From Chitinispirillum sp. (GTDB lineage: Bacteria; Fibrobacterota; Chitinivibrionia; Chitinivibrionales; Chitinispirillaceae): a stretch of 64,000 bases of DNA. This document shows positions 44,947 to 54,348 of the stretch, in pieces (position 1 is the stretch's first letter; each line of letters opens with the position of its first letter). A model generated the notes under the pieces. The model was not told where the DNA came from, searched no databases, and saw only the letters and a list, made by a program, of their open reading frames with translations. Location of the stretch: NCBI GenBank assembly GCA_007115975.1, contig SKJJ01000040.1, positions 1 to 64,000 on the forward strand, in the 5' to 3' direction. A program made the translations under genes and the position numbers.

Positions 44947-45143
44947 AATTTTTCCCTTAATCTGAATGTATATAAATTATCATAGTATAGGGCCTACCTC
45001 TGTAGTGTGTGTGGGTGTTTCACAACTAATCGCATACTAGTATTATAAGCTTATCCACAATTTCACTCAAGATTTTTTTTACATCTGACGATATTCTTAA
45101 TGTATTGGCATGGATGTCTAATATCTAAACTTCAGGATGAATT

Positions 45144-45329
45144 ATGGGTAGAACCTCTAACGGTGTCCGAAAAGGGCGCTTCTTATGGATGAACAGTGAA
45201 GACCAGGATCGGTATCTTTCTGAGCTATCCAACAAAATCTCATCTGATTTTTTCTTTAGTGAACAGGTAATGGCAAAAATCGTTGATGATATCGCTCCGG
45301 TATTCTGTGACTCTGCAGATACCGAGTGA
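45144..45329 (+). CDS. Small hypothetical protein (61 aa)
   Basis: Not recognised with confidence. AGGA lies six bases upstream of the ATG. The 61-residue product has a basic N-terminus (GRTSNGVRKGRF) and a helix-rich C-terminus (YLSELSNKISSDFFFSEQVMAKIVDDIAPVF). The C-terminal pattern faintly resembles FlgM-type anti-sigma helices, but the similarity is too weak to name it. Its end faces the 3' end of the PII-like gene across nine bases. Confidence 0.45.
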   Translation: MGRTSNGVRKGRFLWMNSEDQDRYLSELSNKISSDFFFSEQVMAKIVDDIAPVFCDSADTE

Positions 45330-45338
45330 TGTACTCCT

Positions 45339-46460
45339 CTATAGCACAGAGTGGGAAAAGGCCCCTGGCACCGAACGAGTTACAAGGTCATTGTGCGCAT
45401 CTCCCGTGAACACCCCCGCTTCATCAAGCGCCTCCACTATACGCTTGGTATCTTGGGTTGAGACAATCATACTGCATTTTTTACGCGCAGGGCTGATTTG
45501 TCGCTCATCACCTGCTATATAACGATAACCAGTCACCGTTGCTCCCGGAGCCCCGGCAGCCATGGCGATCTTAACATATTCTTCCCCAGCCCCCTCATCA
45601 CAGGTAAGAGCCATCTCTGAGAGCCCTTGCCACAACTTTCTTTTATTTTCAGTGTGCAGAGTACTCAATCTGCGCCGGCGCCACTCTGCCCCCCCCTTTA
45701 AATCGTCAACAGCAATAATTACCTGTTCCATACTTGCTGCCTGAGAGCGATTTTCGGAACTGACCTTCATGTTGATCAAACCACGATTTACCGGAAAAAG
45801 GTAGATAAATCCCCTTCCTGGCTGATCCAGTCTGACCGTATCAATAATTATATTCATAATTTCTTCTGCTTCAAAAGAGTTTACAACCATCGTAACGATC
45901 TCTTTTTCTGCAGGAACAGTAATTCTCCACAAACCAAGCAGATCCCTTAAACCCGAACCCTGGCCAAAAGTGATCGTGGGGACACAAGAACCGGTCTCAA
46001 GCGCTATCCTGGCTACAGAATCACCTTCTCCCCGCAAAACTATGCAGCAAATACCTGTAAGCTGACTGGACATACTCAATTTGCTTACTGGTTTATCCAG
46101 CATGGTGTTTACTTCCAAACCACCACTGTTTTTTTGAATTGAAACTTTTTCGCTGTGCACCGAACCACTTCCGGAAATATCCAATTTGAATCTTTCTGCA
46201 GCAAGCTGAAGAGCCTGTAACTCAAGATTCTCATGGACAAGGAAGGTTATTATATCAACCGGCCTGGGGAGAATGCCCCCCATTCTGCGGATCAATTTAC
46301 TGAATATACCCTGTTTATCATTGAGAACAGGAGCCCTTCCTGTTACATGACTCATTGCCTCAACACCAAATTCTGAAACTATTTCAAGCGGTGAACGAGT
46401 GAGAAAGTCTCTGTTAACAACTACCGTTATCCTTGAAACCATCTGTTCATAATTATCCAT
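45339..46460 (-). CDS. Multidomain PII-like regulatory protein
   Basis: About 373 aa built from consecutive PII-like (GlnB-fold) segments. One lies near residues 1-90 (RITVVVNRD...ITFLVHE). A second is near 125-235, with LLGLWRITVPAEKEIVTMVV and PGRGFIYLFPV. A third is near 245-373, with MEQVIIAVDDL and GATVTGYRYI. It overlaps the DUF1538 gene by eight bases, and the ATG at 46460 has AGGGG seven bases upstream. PII-like proteins paired with DUF1538 are a recurring arrangement, so it probably senses a nucleotide or metabolite and controls that membrane protein. Confidence 0.75.
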   Translation of the reverse strand: MDNYEQMVSRITVVVNRDFLTRSPLEIVSEFGVEAMSHVTGRAPVLNDKQGIFSKLIRRMGGILPRPVDIITFLVHENLELQALQLAAERFKLDISGSGSVHSEKVSIQKNSGGLEVNTMLDKPVSKLSMSSQLTGICCIVLRGEGDSVARIALETGSCVPTITFGQGSGLRDLLGLWRITVPAEKEIVTMVVNSFEAEEIMNIIIDTVRLDQPGRGFIYLFPVNRGLINMKVSSENRSQAASMEQVIIAVDDLKGGAEWRRRRLSTLHTENKRKLWQGLSEMALTCDEGAGEEYVKIAMAAGAPGATVTGYRYIAGDERQISPARKKCSMIVSTQDTKRIVEALDEAGVFTGDAHNDLVTRSVPGAFSHSVL

Positions 46461-48459
46461 CAGCCGCCCCTTCACTCTTACCTGTTAAGTCCTGAGTGTA
46501 CAGTTTATTCCTCCTGCTCAACACCATTCCTAAAGTTAAAACAATAAGGATAGGCCATATTGAAGCAAGTGCCAACACCCCGAACCCTTCAACAACATCA
46601 AGCTGCCCGCCAATAGCAAGTCCCATTGCCAACACAAGCGGTACAGTTACAGGGCCGGTTGTAACACCACCACAATCCCAACCTACCGCTACAAACTCCT
46701 CCGATGATATCCAGGTAAAAAGCAGTACCAGCAGGTACGGAGGAAGCAGCACATAAACAAGCGGAATATCCCAAATTATTCGTATCATTCCAAAAACAAG
46801 ACCGATTCCCACTCCTGTAGCAACGGCATTTATTAAAACACCACGTTTAAATGTTCCGACAGTAAGTTCTTCTACGGTTACCCCAAGTGCATTAAGCGCA
46901 GGTTCGGCAAAGGTCGCCCCGTACCCCATAAAAAAAGTAAACATAAGCAGTATCAAGAGCCCCCAAATTTCTCCAAGCAGAGGGCCACGCATGGGAATAT
47001 GGGTATACTGCATCCGCTCTTCATCATAAAAGGCTCTGTCAAAAGAGATTGGTACTATTGCTGTTCGTTCTGAAAAATAGAAAAACGGTTCCCTGTTGCT
47101 TTCAGAGGTAACAGCCGTCTGAATGAGAGTTGTATCAAAATTATCAATAGTTCGCTGCTCTTCTGGTAAAGAGATAGACCTGAAAGTAGAAGGAAGCACT
47201 CTTCCTACCTGATTACCAATCTCTGCAAGTCCCAACTCCATACCAATATTGAAAAACACCATCCCCAAAAGGGCGAAAACTGCTCCTGTAATGATTACAT
47301 CAGACCGCGGCAGTTTTTCACGCAAAAACAGCATCAAAACTGCAACAAGAAAAATTACAAGTGGAACCACTGCCCGGATTGCCAGCTGTACAGAGCGGAG
47401 TACCACTTCGGCAAAACCAGAAAAACTAACCTCCCTGAATTTACCAGCCTCGGGCTTAGCTACAGCACCCCTGTCATTCTCAAGCCCTGAATTCTGGTTT
47501 AACCGGCTCATCAGCTCAAAATTATTGTATAAATAGTTAGTAAACTCTTCTTCTGAACCGAAAAGTCCGATGACTTCGGAGCGCCTCTGTTCTGAGACAA
47601 ATTCATGAGCACTCATCGGCTCAGGTACACTGTTCAAAAAAGGCAAACCTAATAGCTGCACCGTTATCACGGGGAACAGTGAAGCAAGCGCAACCACACC
47701 AAAACCAGAAGCCCCAAGCCCGGTTCCACCTACAATACGACAGATTCCAATTCCAAGGGCCAAAACCAGAGGTACCGTTACCGGTCCGGTTGTAACTCCC
47801 CCACTATCCCATGCAATTCCTATTAAGTGAATAAGATTGGGGTTAAAATAGGACCATATCGAGAGAGCTGTCAGAATCAGAGTTAAAATTGTCACAAATG
47901 GTTTTAAGGACAACTGATAATAGAAGCGCAATGTTCCAAACAGTACTGCCAGGCCTACACCTGTGCCTATTGCAAAAAGTATGTAGTCGGGGTGTCGGTT
48001 AAGTAGCAAAAAAAGCAGAGGTGCATCCCATGCTTTTACTCCCGCACCGGCGCTACGCAAAATGCCTATTGCAGGTTCGGCAAGCGTTGCACCAATACCA
48101 ATAATAAAGGAAAACAGTAATATGAAGAAGAGTGGTGCTTTTCTGGGAAGCTTTAAACCAAGCAACTCTCCCAGAGGCATGATTCCAAGAAAGATCCCCT
48201 CCATAAAAAACATCAGCCCTATAACCACCAATGCCATTCCAATGCCCACAACAAATCCATTGAATATCGGAACACGAAGTACCAACGTCTGAAACGCAAT
48301 GAGGTACAGTGTTATAAAAGCGACAGAACGAATCTGCTTGAACAGACGTTTTCTGAGATAGGGCAGTAGGAGATGGATTCCCTGAGAGAAACTCACTCTT
48401 GCCCTGTTTGCATTTTTGACCATAGAAGTTTTGACTTTTAAGAATGAGTTAACGCGCAA
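46453..48459 (-). CDS. DUF1538 membrane transporter, internally duplicated
   Basis: Polytopic inner-membrane protein (668 aa) with two homologous halves. Half one has GATLAEPAIGIL (123-134) and WDSGGVTTGPVTVPLVLA (217-234). Half two has GATFAEPALNAL (514-525) and WDCGGVTTGPVTVPLVLA (594-611). A hydrophilic linker lies between about 280 and 350. A transport role is inferred from the fold-like duplication and from the PII-like partner encoded in the overlapping downstream gene. The start is uncertain: TTG 48459 and ATG 48423 both lack a clear ribosome-binding site. Confidence 0.88.
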   Translation of the reverse strand: MRVNSFLKVKTSMVKNANRARVSFSQGIHLLLPYLRKRLFKQIRSVAFITLYLIAFQTLVLRVPIFNGFVVGIGMALVVIGLMFFMEGIFLGIMPLGELLGLKLPRKAPLFFILLFSFIIGIGATLAEPAIGILRSAGAGVKAWDAPLLFLLLNRHPDYILFAIGTGVGLAVLFGTLRFYYQLSLKPFVTILTLILTALSIWSYFNPNLIHLIGIAWDSGGVTTGPVTVPLVLALGIGICRIVGGTGLGASGFGVVALASLFPVITVQLLGLPFLNSVPEPMSAHEFVSEQRRSEVIGLFGSEEEFTNYLYNNFELMSRLNQNSGLENDRGAVAKPEAGKFREVSFSGFAEVVLRSVQLAIRAVVPLVIFLVAVLMLFLREKLPRSDVIITGAVFALLGMVFFNIGMELGLAEIGNQVGRVLPSTFRSISLPEEQRTIDNFDTTLIQTAVTSESNREPFFYFSERTAIVPISFDRAFYDEERMQYTHIPMRGPLLGEIWGLLILLMFTFFMGYGATFAEPALNALGVTVEELTVGTFKRGVLINAVATGVGIGLVFGMIRIIWDIPLVYVLLPPYLLVLLFTWISSEEFVAVGWDCGGVTTGPVTVPLVLAMGLAIGGQLDVVEGFGVLALASIWPILIVLTLGMVLSRRNKLYTQDLTGKSEGAADG

Positions 48460-48533
48460 AAAACAGTCTTATAATATACTATATTAAAAAGAAGGTGTCT
48501 TGCTTTTCACGGTTTCGACAAGCAGTTTAGTTA

Positions 48534-49532
48534 TCAGAACAGGGAAATAAAAGATAGTAAGACTGCGGGCCGTGAAACATCACGGTAAAACTGAAGAGCT
48601 ACATCAATATTGAGTTCAAGATCCTCGATAGTGGTAATAATTCCGGCTCCGATTGCCAGAGAAGACATATTACTTTTCTGGTAGTCAGGATCTTTTTCAC
48701 CCCTGAAGACATCAATCTGTTTGGAGATGTCCAAGCCACTCATGGAATAACCACCCCTTAAAAAAACATTTTCAGAGAGTGAGATTTCTATCCCTGGTTC
48801 AAAAGTGATGTAATCGTCGCGAGCCTTGTTTATATCCAGTGCAAGACGCACCGCCAGGAGATTCAAAGGTACATAGGAGATCCCTGCCTCAACCACAAAC
48901 GGCAAGGGATATTGTACGTCTGGTGCATATCCGGAACGCATGAACCCCAGATTCCTGAAAGCAGCGCCAACAGTAAACCTGTCATTATTGATTCTGTACT
49001 GTACCCCTCCATCGATTGCAGCACCATCTGCGGAATAGTAACTTCCGGGAGTTGCGATGCGATTATAGACACCCTTAACCGTTACCCCAACAGCAAGTTC
49101 TTCGACAACCTCCATCGCCCAGGTAACTGCGCCTGCCATATAATCAACCCGGGCGACATTACCGGTGGGTACCCCATGGTCATTGATCACGTCAAGTTCT
49201 CCACTAGTAAGCCCGATAACAGTGAGAGCAACATTACCATACCCGTCAAATGGGCGCAGGTATGCTACCGGCCCACCCCAAACCCCCAACATCACAGGGC
49301 GAAATCCAACCATCACCTGCTGATTTTCAGCATACCCGATAGCGGATGGATTTGACAGAATGCCGTAGAGATCATTCTGTATTGCAGAAGCAGCTCCACC
49401 CATGGCAACAGATCTGGCATCATAGTTTATGCTGAGAAAAGAGAACGCAGAGCTGCCGGCTTCTCTGTGTTGCCCAAAAGCAACAAGAAAGCAGAGTGGG
49501 ATCAGAGCTAACGTTTTTTGTATACTATTCAT
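48534..49532 (-). CDS. PorV/PorQ-family outer-membrane protein
   Basis: Outer-membrane beta-barrel of 332 aa with a signal peptide (1-20). The family hallmark FSFLSINYDARSVAMGGAASA is at about 30-50, followed by GILSNPSAIGY. Amphipathic strands run to a terminal Phe (LSFISLF). PorV-type proteins act in type IX secretion or as related barrels. No other T9SS core gene is visible here, so the family name is as far as I go. It overlaps the LolB-like gene by eight bases. Confidence 0.85.
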   Translation of the reverse strand: MNSIQKTLALIPLCFLVAFGQHREAGSSAFSFLSINYDARSVAMGGAASAIQNDLYGILSNPSAIGYAENQQVMVGFRPVMLGVWGGPVAYLRPFDGYGNVALTVIGLTSGELDVINDHGVPTGNVARVDYMAGAVTWAMEVVEELAVGVTVKGVYNRIATPGSYYSADGAAIDGGVQYRINNDRFTVGAAFRNLGFMRSGYAPDVQYPLPFVVEAGISYVPLNLLAVRLALDINKARDDYITFEPGIEISLSENVFLRGGYSMSGLDISKQIDVFRGEKDPDYQKSNMSSLAIGAGIITTIEDLELNIDVALQFYRDVSRPAVLLSFISLF

Positions 49533-50265
49533 GTGAAACCAAATCTGCAGAGATATCGTTATATCGTATTAAAATATAATTTCTGCTGTTCTCCTCAATT
49601 TTAATTTGTGAGGCAAGCCCCTGATTGAAGTTGGTGAACTGCAGGTTCCAGGGTTCAAGCCCATGCCTGGGGAACTGAAACTCAACCGTTTCGATCTCCT
49701 GAGAACGCCTGGAGACAACAGCAGTAACACTGAATGCATGATCATGCCAAGTTGCCCTTGCATAATTGCCCTCAAGACTTATTGAGTCCGGAGCTCTTTC
49801 CATAATAGCAGTTTCGGGCATACGACCGGTAAAGTACCGTATGAACTGAGAAAAATTGACATTCTTACCCCAGGAGAATGGAATCATCACCAGTCTTTCA
49901 TCCATTCCAAATAGCAACTCTTCCTGATCAAAGGCAACTTTTCCACCCGAACGGTCCCCTTCAACAGATGCAACAGTGGTCCCGAACGGGGAGTAGATAT
50001 AGGCACTGAAATCCCCGTTATCACTCCACAGAGCATCAATTCTTCCACTCTGCCGCATTCCCTGCTCGCTGAAAGTTATCTGCCCGAAACCTTTAAAAGA
50101 GGTGATTTCCGGAGAAAACCGGCTAATACTCTCAAGTAGCGGAGAAACCGCTTCCATCTCAATAAGTGGACGCCTCGAACAACCTATCAGCAAATAGAGC
50201 ACCAGGAAAGCAGAAATAACAGATCCTATGCGACGCACGATCACTCTATTCGCCTTTCTGTTCAA
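49525..50265 (-). CDS. LolB-like outer-membrane lipoprotein
   Basis: Lipoprotein of 246 aa. The signal peptide ends in LLIGC, with the lipidated Cys at residue 29. The rest resembles the LolA/LolB half-barrel fold: FKGFGQITFSEQGMRQSGRIDALWSDNGDFSAYIYSPFGTTVASV, and ETVEFQFPRHG near the end. LolB helps insert lipoproteins in the outer membrane, but this family also includes proteins of unknown use. It overlaps the TPR lipoprotein gene by 20 bases and the PorV-like gene by eight. Confidence 0.78.
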   Translation of the reverse strand: MNRKANRVIVRRIGSVISAFLVLYLLIGCSRRPLIEMEAVSPLLESISRFSPEITSFKGFGQITFSEQGMRQSGRIDALWSDNGDFSAYIYSPFGTTVASVEGDRSGGKVAFDQEELLFGMDERLVMIPFSWGKNVNFSQFIRYFTGRMPETAIMERAPDSISLEGNYARATWHDHAFSVTAVVSRRSQEIETVEFQFPRHGLEPWNLQFTNFNQGLASQIKIEENSRNYILIRYNDISADLVSHE

Positions 50266-51976
50266 CGAGATATTTCAATTTAATCACTCTTTTTCGAATG
50301 CGTTCACTTTCATCTGAATCCATCTCCAGACTCTTGAGGTACGCCTGGAGAGCACCGGATCGGTTACCCAGCTTGTAAAGTATGTCACCAAGGTGACTAA
50401 AAAGCACCGGATCATCATTGAGTCGCGCTACAGCTTTTTTCTGATAATGGTATGCTTTTTCATAATCCCCCATCTGATAAAAAACCCAGGCATAGGAATC
50501 AAGATAAGCACCATTGGCCGGATCAGCCTTTAACGCTGTTTCGATCAGGATTTTTGCGCTGTCCAGATTAATCCCCTTTTCTGCCCACATGTAACCAAGG
50601 TAATTTGAAGCCACAGGATCTTGGGGACGCAACGACAGCGCTTGCCTGAAAGCATCCGAAGCCTCCAGAATCAGTTTGTTGCGTTCAAGATAACTGCCAA
50701 GCTCAACCCACACTCCATAGCTGGTGCTGTCAAAGCCAAGCGCTTTTTGTGCTGCTTCAACAGCCTGCTCATACTCTTTTCTGAAACTATGGATATACCC
50801 TTTCAGACGCAGGGGGGCAACCGATTGCGGGTAGTGCTCACGATAAGTATTTACTATTGAATCTGCCTTGTCATGTTCCCTGTTTTGCATAAAAAGGTAG
50901 CTGAGCTCTAAAAGAGCATACTCATTTTCCGGTTCAATTTCCAACGCCTTTTGGTAGTGCTGCTGTGCTAAATCGATCCGGTCGGTGCTGGCATAAACCT
51001 TCCCAAGGTAATAAAAAAGCTGAGGGTCATCGGGAGACTGTTCCAAGAGTTCAGTAAAAATGGATTGCGCTTTTTCAAAGTTCTCTTCGTAAAAATGGAG
51101 AACAGCCAGAGGGAAAGAGTACATACGGGATTCGAGGCTGTTTTGTTCCAGTCTCTGGTAGTACTCTATTGCCATTGCAAAGTTCTCTTTATGGATATGA
51201 ATCTGAGCCATTTTCTGCAACGATTCCTCATGGGCAGTATCAAGGGAGAGGGCATGGTTGTACATTTCCAAAGCTGCAGCGGTATCCTCTCTGAGCAGAT
51301 TGACCGCCCCCTTTACAGAGAACAGGTCGGGGTTGTCCTGATGAGTGTGGGAGAGAGAAGCGATGATGCTGTCAGCTTGGGCAAACTCTTTTTGCAAAAG
51401 AGCGTACCGGATTAGTTTAAGGGCAGCCTGAAAGGATTGAGGGTTATCAACAAGGTGGTTTGTGAGGGTTTCTATGGATCTACTCTCCAGCCCCATGGAC
51501 TCATAAAGCAGAGAGAGTGAAAAAACATCCTCCTGCTCTTTGCCATCGATACGCTCAAGAACTTCTGCAGCCTTGAGCGACTCTCCGGTATAGAGGTAAA
51601 TGGAGGCCAGCAACCGAAGGTCTTCCCTGCCCAGTGAATCAGCCTCCTGTAACAGCGTCAGGGCAAGGGGATAGTTCGAGGCACTGATATATTGTTTAAG
51701 CAGTATGTCTCTGAGGACTTTTGACTGTGGATCCAGAGCCAGTGCCATTTCATAGAACCGCTGAGCCATATGAGTGAGCCCTTTACGCTCATAGTCCCGT
51801 GCACGAATGAAATATTCCTGTGCACGCTTACGGGCGATATCGGAATCGCTGTATTGATGATGCAGTGGCAGCACCGGTGGGAATGGTGGTTTTTTGGCTG
51901 CACAGCCATAAGAGAACAGTACACTAAGAGTGGGGATGAATAGCGCCCAGAGTATCTTTTTCTTTAAAGCATTCAT
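50246..51976 (-). CDS. TPR-repeat lipoprotein
   Basis: About 576 aa. The lipobox SYGC places the lipidated Cys at residue 25, so the protein probably sits in the outer or inner membrane facing the periplasm. From about residue 45 to the end it consists of many TPRs (DSDIARKRAQEYFIRARDYERKGLTHMAQ, LFYYLGKVYASTDRIDLAQQHYQKALEI, VASNYLGYMWAEKGINLDSAKILIETALKADP). TPR lipoproteins of this type often scaffold envelope assembly. The ATG at 51976 has AAGG six bases upstream. It overlaps the LolB-like gene. Confidence 0.87.
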   Translation of the reverse strand: MNALKKKILWALFIPTLSVLFSYGCAAKKPPFPPVLPLHHQYSDSDIARKRAQEYFIRARDYERKGLTHMAQRFYEMALALDPQSKVLRDILLKQYISASNYPLALTLLQEADSLGREDLRLLASIYLYTGESLKAAEVLERIDGKEQEDVFSLSLLYESMGLESRSIETLTNHLVDNPQSFQAALKLIRYALLQKEFAQADSIIASLSHTHQDNPDLFSVKGAVNLLREDTAAALEMYNHALSLDTAHEESLQKMAQIHIHKENFAMAIEYYQRLEQNSLESRMYSFPLAVLHFYEENFEKAQSIFTELLEQSPDDPQLFYYLGKVYASTDRIDLAQQHYQKALEIEPENEYALLELSYLFMQNREHDKADSIVNTYREHYPQSVAPLRLKGYIHSFRKEYEQAVEAAQKALGFDSTSYGVWVELGSYLERNKLILEASDAFRQALSLRPQDPVASNYLGYMWAEKGINLDSAKILIETALKADPANGAYLDSYAWVFYQMGDYEKAYHYQKKAVARLNDDPVLFSHLGDILYKLGNRSGALQAYLKSLEMDSDESERIRKRVIKLKYLVEQKGE

Positions 51977-52052
51977 TAGTAACCTTTCAGATCCCAAAAG
52001 AGTTCGTTTCCTGCAGGGCAAATATTTTTCAGGGAGCTGCAAACCCGCACAC

Positions 52053-52829
52053 TTATTCGATAACAGAGACCACCAGATCTACAGCACTCTCAAAGGGCAC
52101 CTCAGTGCCGGGAGATACCGACTGAGAGACCACCGTCCCGGGAACAAGGGATGGGCTGTTTTGGTAGCTCACCCGCCCCACTTCAAGACCCCGCTGTTCA
52201 ACAACCTCGCGGGCCTCAGCCAGGCTCTGCCCTACAAGGTTGGGTACCTCGCTGTGAGTCGGCCGGGAACCACGGGAAACCCTCAAGTCAACATTCATGG
52301 AACGGGATATGGTCGTTCCTCCTGCCGGATCGGCATCGATTACATGATCTGCAGGCTGCGATTCAGAATACGTTCGAATCACCCTGCCTATAGTGAAACC
52401 ACCCCGTCGCAATTCTTTGCGGGCATGATGCTCTGAAAGCCCTTTCACTTCGGGTATAACTGCAATTTCCTTGCCACGGCTTAAGGTCACTGAAACCCTT
52501 CTGCCCCTTTTAACCTCCTTGCCAACTTCCGGACTCTGAGTGATAAGCATTCCACTGGCGATCTCATCATGAAACTCCCTGCTTCGTATCTCGACCATAA
52601 GTCCCTGTTCGAGAAGCCTGTCTCTGGCCTGATCATAGGTCAGTCCCTGAAGATCGGGTACCATCACCTCATCCCTGCCAACCCCTACAAGGTTGGGCAT
52701 AACAACGCGATCAACAACAAATATCGCAAGAAAAACCCCCACAACACAGAAGAACAGGCCAAGAGGCAGATACACTTTCCAAAACGTGCCAACAGGAATA
52801 TTAATTGTGTAATATCTTTTCGCTTTCAA
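52053..52829 (-). CDS. Membrane-anchored triple PASTA-domain protein
   Basis: One N-terminal membrane helix (about residues 18-42) is followed by a short linker and three PASTA domains (about 54-119, 122-187 and 190-257): VMVPDLQGLTYDQARDRLLEQGL, AVIPEVKGLSEHHARKELRRGGF and SEVPNLVGQSLAEAREVVEQRGL. There is no kinase domain. PASTA domains bind peptidoglycan or muropeptides, so this is probably a periplasmic cell-wall sensor or tether. At 258 aa the layout matches the PASTA-only proteins found in many Gram-negative groups. Confidence 0.92.
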   Translation of the reverse strand: MKAKRYYTINIPVGTFWKVYLPLGLFFCVVGVFLAIFVVDRVVMPNLVGVGRDEVMVPDLQGLTYDQARDRLLEQGLMVEIRSREFHDEIASGMLITQSPEVGKEVKRGRRVSVTLSRGKEIAVIPEVKGLSEHHARKELRRGGFTIGRVIRTYSESQPADHVIDADPAGGTTISRSMNVDLRVSRGSRPTHSEVPNLVGQSLAEAREVVEQRGLEVGRVSYQNSPSLVPGTVVSQSVSPGTEVPFESAVDLVVSVIE

Positions 52830-52971
52830 AAAATTTGCTCCTTTGCATAACAGAACCGTTCCATATTTTTATCTAAATATAGCATCATGAACACTACTAC
52901 AGCCTTTTTTCCCCAATAATATAACGAAGTGAAGCAACACAGAGGAGCAGCCACTGTTTTCGATTGGTGTA

Positions 52972-53577
52972 TTAGTACCGCGCAGGCAGATCATCTCTGC
53001 TAAGCCCCGTACCAGTACTCTCTCCATCTCTAAACAGAAAAATGGACATAACACCCAGCCCCACAGCCCCCAGGCCAGCCCCGGACCATATAATCATGGG
53101 CCTGGTTATTTCAAACGCCTTGTACTTGGGCTGCAGATGCGGGTTATCACTCCAGAGAAATGAAAAGGAGACGGTTCCCCGTTCATCCTTGACATCCAAA
53201 ACAGGCGGTGCATCAAGGTCAAAGATAACCCTGGTGATATCCCGCTGAACACCCTTTTTATCATCCCTTACCTGCTCTACCTCAAAACCCCTGACAGGTG
53301 ACTCACGAACAGAAATTACGGGGGACGCCCCTTTCTTTACATCTACAAACTCAAAAACAAGCTTTCTGTCCCTTTTCCTGAGCCTGTATGAAAAATCAGA
53401 CGGAGGGGAATCAAAGACAAAATAGCCGCTAACCCTCTTTTCGTCCGCATTTCTGGTTCGTTCAGAATTAATCTGCACCGCTTCAAGAACCGAACTGCTC
53501 TGAGCAACACTTTGCAAACAGAAAATCAAGACAAACCACACACAAACAACAACTCTCGTATCAATCTCTTTTTTCAT
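52972..53577 (-). CDS. Secreted protein with C-terminal membrane segment, AMIN-like
   Basis: About 201 aa. A signal peptide (about 1-27) precedes a beta-rich region (about 35-150) with FVFDSPPSDFSYRLRKRDRKLVFEFVDV and ITRVIFDLDAPPVLDVKDERG. That pattern resembles AMIN domains, which bind peptidoglycan and localise envelope proteins. A hydrophobic segment (about 167-187) and a charged tail follow. The ATG at 53577 has AGGAG eight bases upstream. acpS ends 24 bases before it. The name is inference. Confidence 0.55.
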   Translation of the reverse strand: MKKEIDTRVVVCVWFVLIFCLQSVAQSSSVLEAVQINSERTRNADEKRVSGYFVFDSPPSDFSYRLRKRDRKLVFEFVDVKKGASPVISVRESPVRGFEVEQVRDDKKGVQRDITRVIFDLDAPPVLDVKDERGTVSFSFLWSDNPHLQPKYKAFEITRPMIIWSGAGLGAVGLGVMSIFLFRDGESTGTGLSRDDLPARY

Positions 53578-53601
53578 CACCATATCTCCTGAATGATCCA
53601 C

Positions 53602-53982
53602 TCATTCCAGTATAACTATAGCAGTACACATTGTTTTCTCATGACTTATGGAAAGATGAACCTTTTCGATCCGCTCTGCCAAAAATTTTTCATTTAATTT
53701 AGTGTCAAGAACCTCAACAAAGGGTCTGCCGCTTGCACTGTCGGTCAAAACCTGTATACTCTTCCAGCTGCTTAAAACCTGCCACTCATCACAGAGTGCT
53801 TTATAAAAGGCCTCCTTAGCAGCCCACCTCCCGGCATAGTGAATGGGCGGCAACGCCTTCCGGGAACAGAGCGCGATCTCATCAGCTGTATACACTTTAT
53901 CCAAAAAGTGATCGCCATACTTTTCGATCAGCTTCCTAATCCGTGCAATCTCCACGATATCTGTACCTATTCCCCGGATCAT
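53602..53982 (-). CDS. acpS: Holo-[acyl-carrier-protein] synthase
   Basis: Transfers 4'-phosphopantetheine from CoA to apo-ACP. The N-terminal GIGTDIVEIARIRKLIEKYG supplies the Mg-binding Asp. The central HYAGRWAAKEAFYKAL is the second signature with the catalytic Lys-Glu. At 126 aa it is full length. The start at ATG 53982 is chosen because AGGG precedes it by five bases and because the sequence further upstream derives from a dispersed repeat. The neighbours are envelope genes. Confidence 0.94.
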   Translation of the reverse strand: MIRGIGTDIVEIARIRKLIEKYGDHFLDKVYTADEIALCSRKALPPIHYAGRWAAKEAFYKALCDEWQVLSSWKSIQVLTDSASGRPFVEVLDTKLNEKFLAERIEKVHLSISHEKTMCTAIVILE

Positions 53983-54060
53983 TCTAACCCTTTTTTTAAT
54001 ACGGTGTTTACCATCACTGTTAGACAGTTTCTCCCTAGAATATACATTGTCGAAAGAGGT

Positions 54061-54252
54061 GTCATTCCTGCGGATCTCGACCAAGCTCGACAACCAAGCA
54101 AACCACCGTATTTCCAGTATACAGAACAGATACCCGATAGAGCGCTATACTGCAGAGAGCAGGTCCCGGTGCCGGCTTACTCACGCCTTATAGAATGGGT
54201 ATGACAATACAACCTGGGTATGGCAAAAAAATCGGCGTATTCTGAACAGATA
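54061..54252 (+). repeat. Dispersed repeat family B, copy 2 (about 190 bp)
   Basis: Same order of blocks and same orientation as 29312-29506: gtcattcctgcg, caaaccacc-gtatttc, gatacccg, atact, tgacaatacaac-tgggtatggc, ttctgaacagatac. It fills much of the 53983-54348 gap between acpS and the GT2 gene; both copies lie between divergently transcribed genes. Confidence 0.65.
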
Positions 54253-54348
54253 CAACGTACCTTATATTATAATTATTACTGAAAATATATACAAACTTTT
54301 TTATCAATTACCAAACTGAATCTCTATCAAGTCAGGGTTTAGAACAGC

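Noticed and set aside
53983-54093. Longer acpS start at 54093
   Set aside because: The extra residues derive from intergenic repeat sequence, and ATG 53982 has a proper ribosome-binding site and starts at the conserved GIGTDIVE motif.
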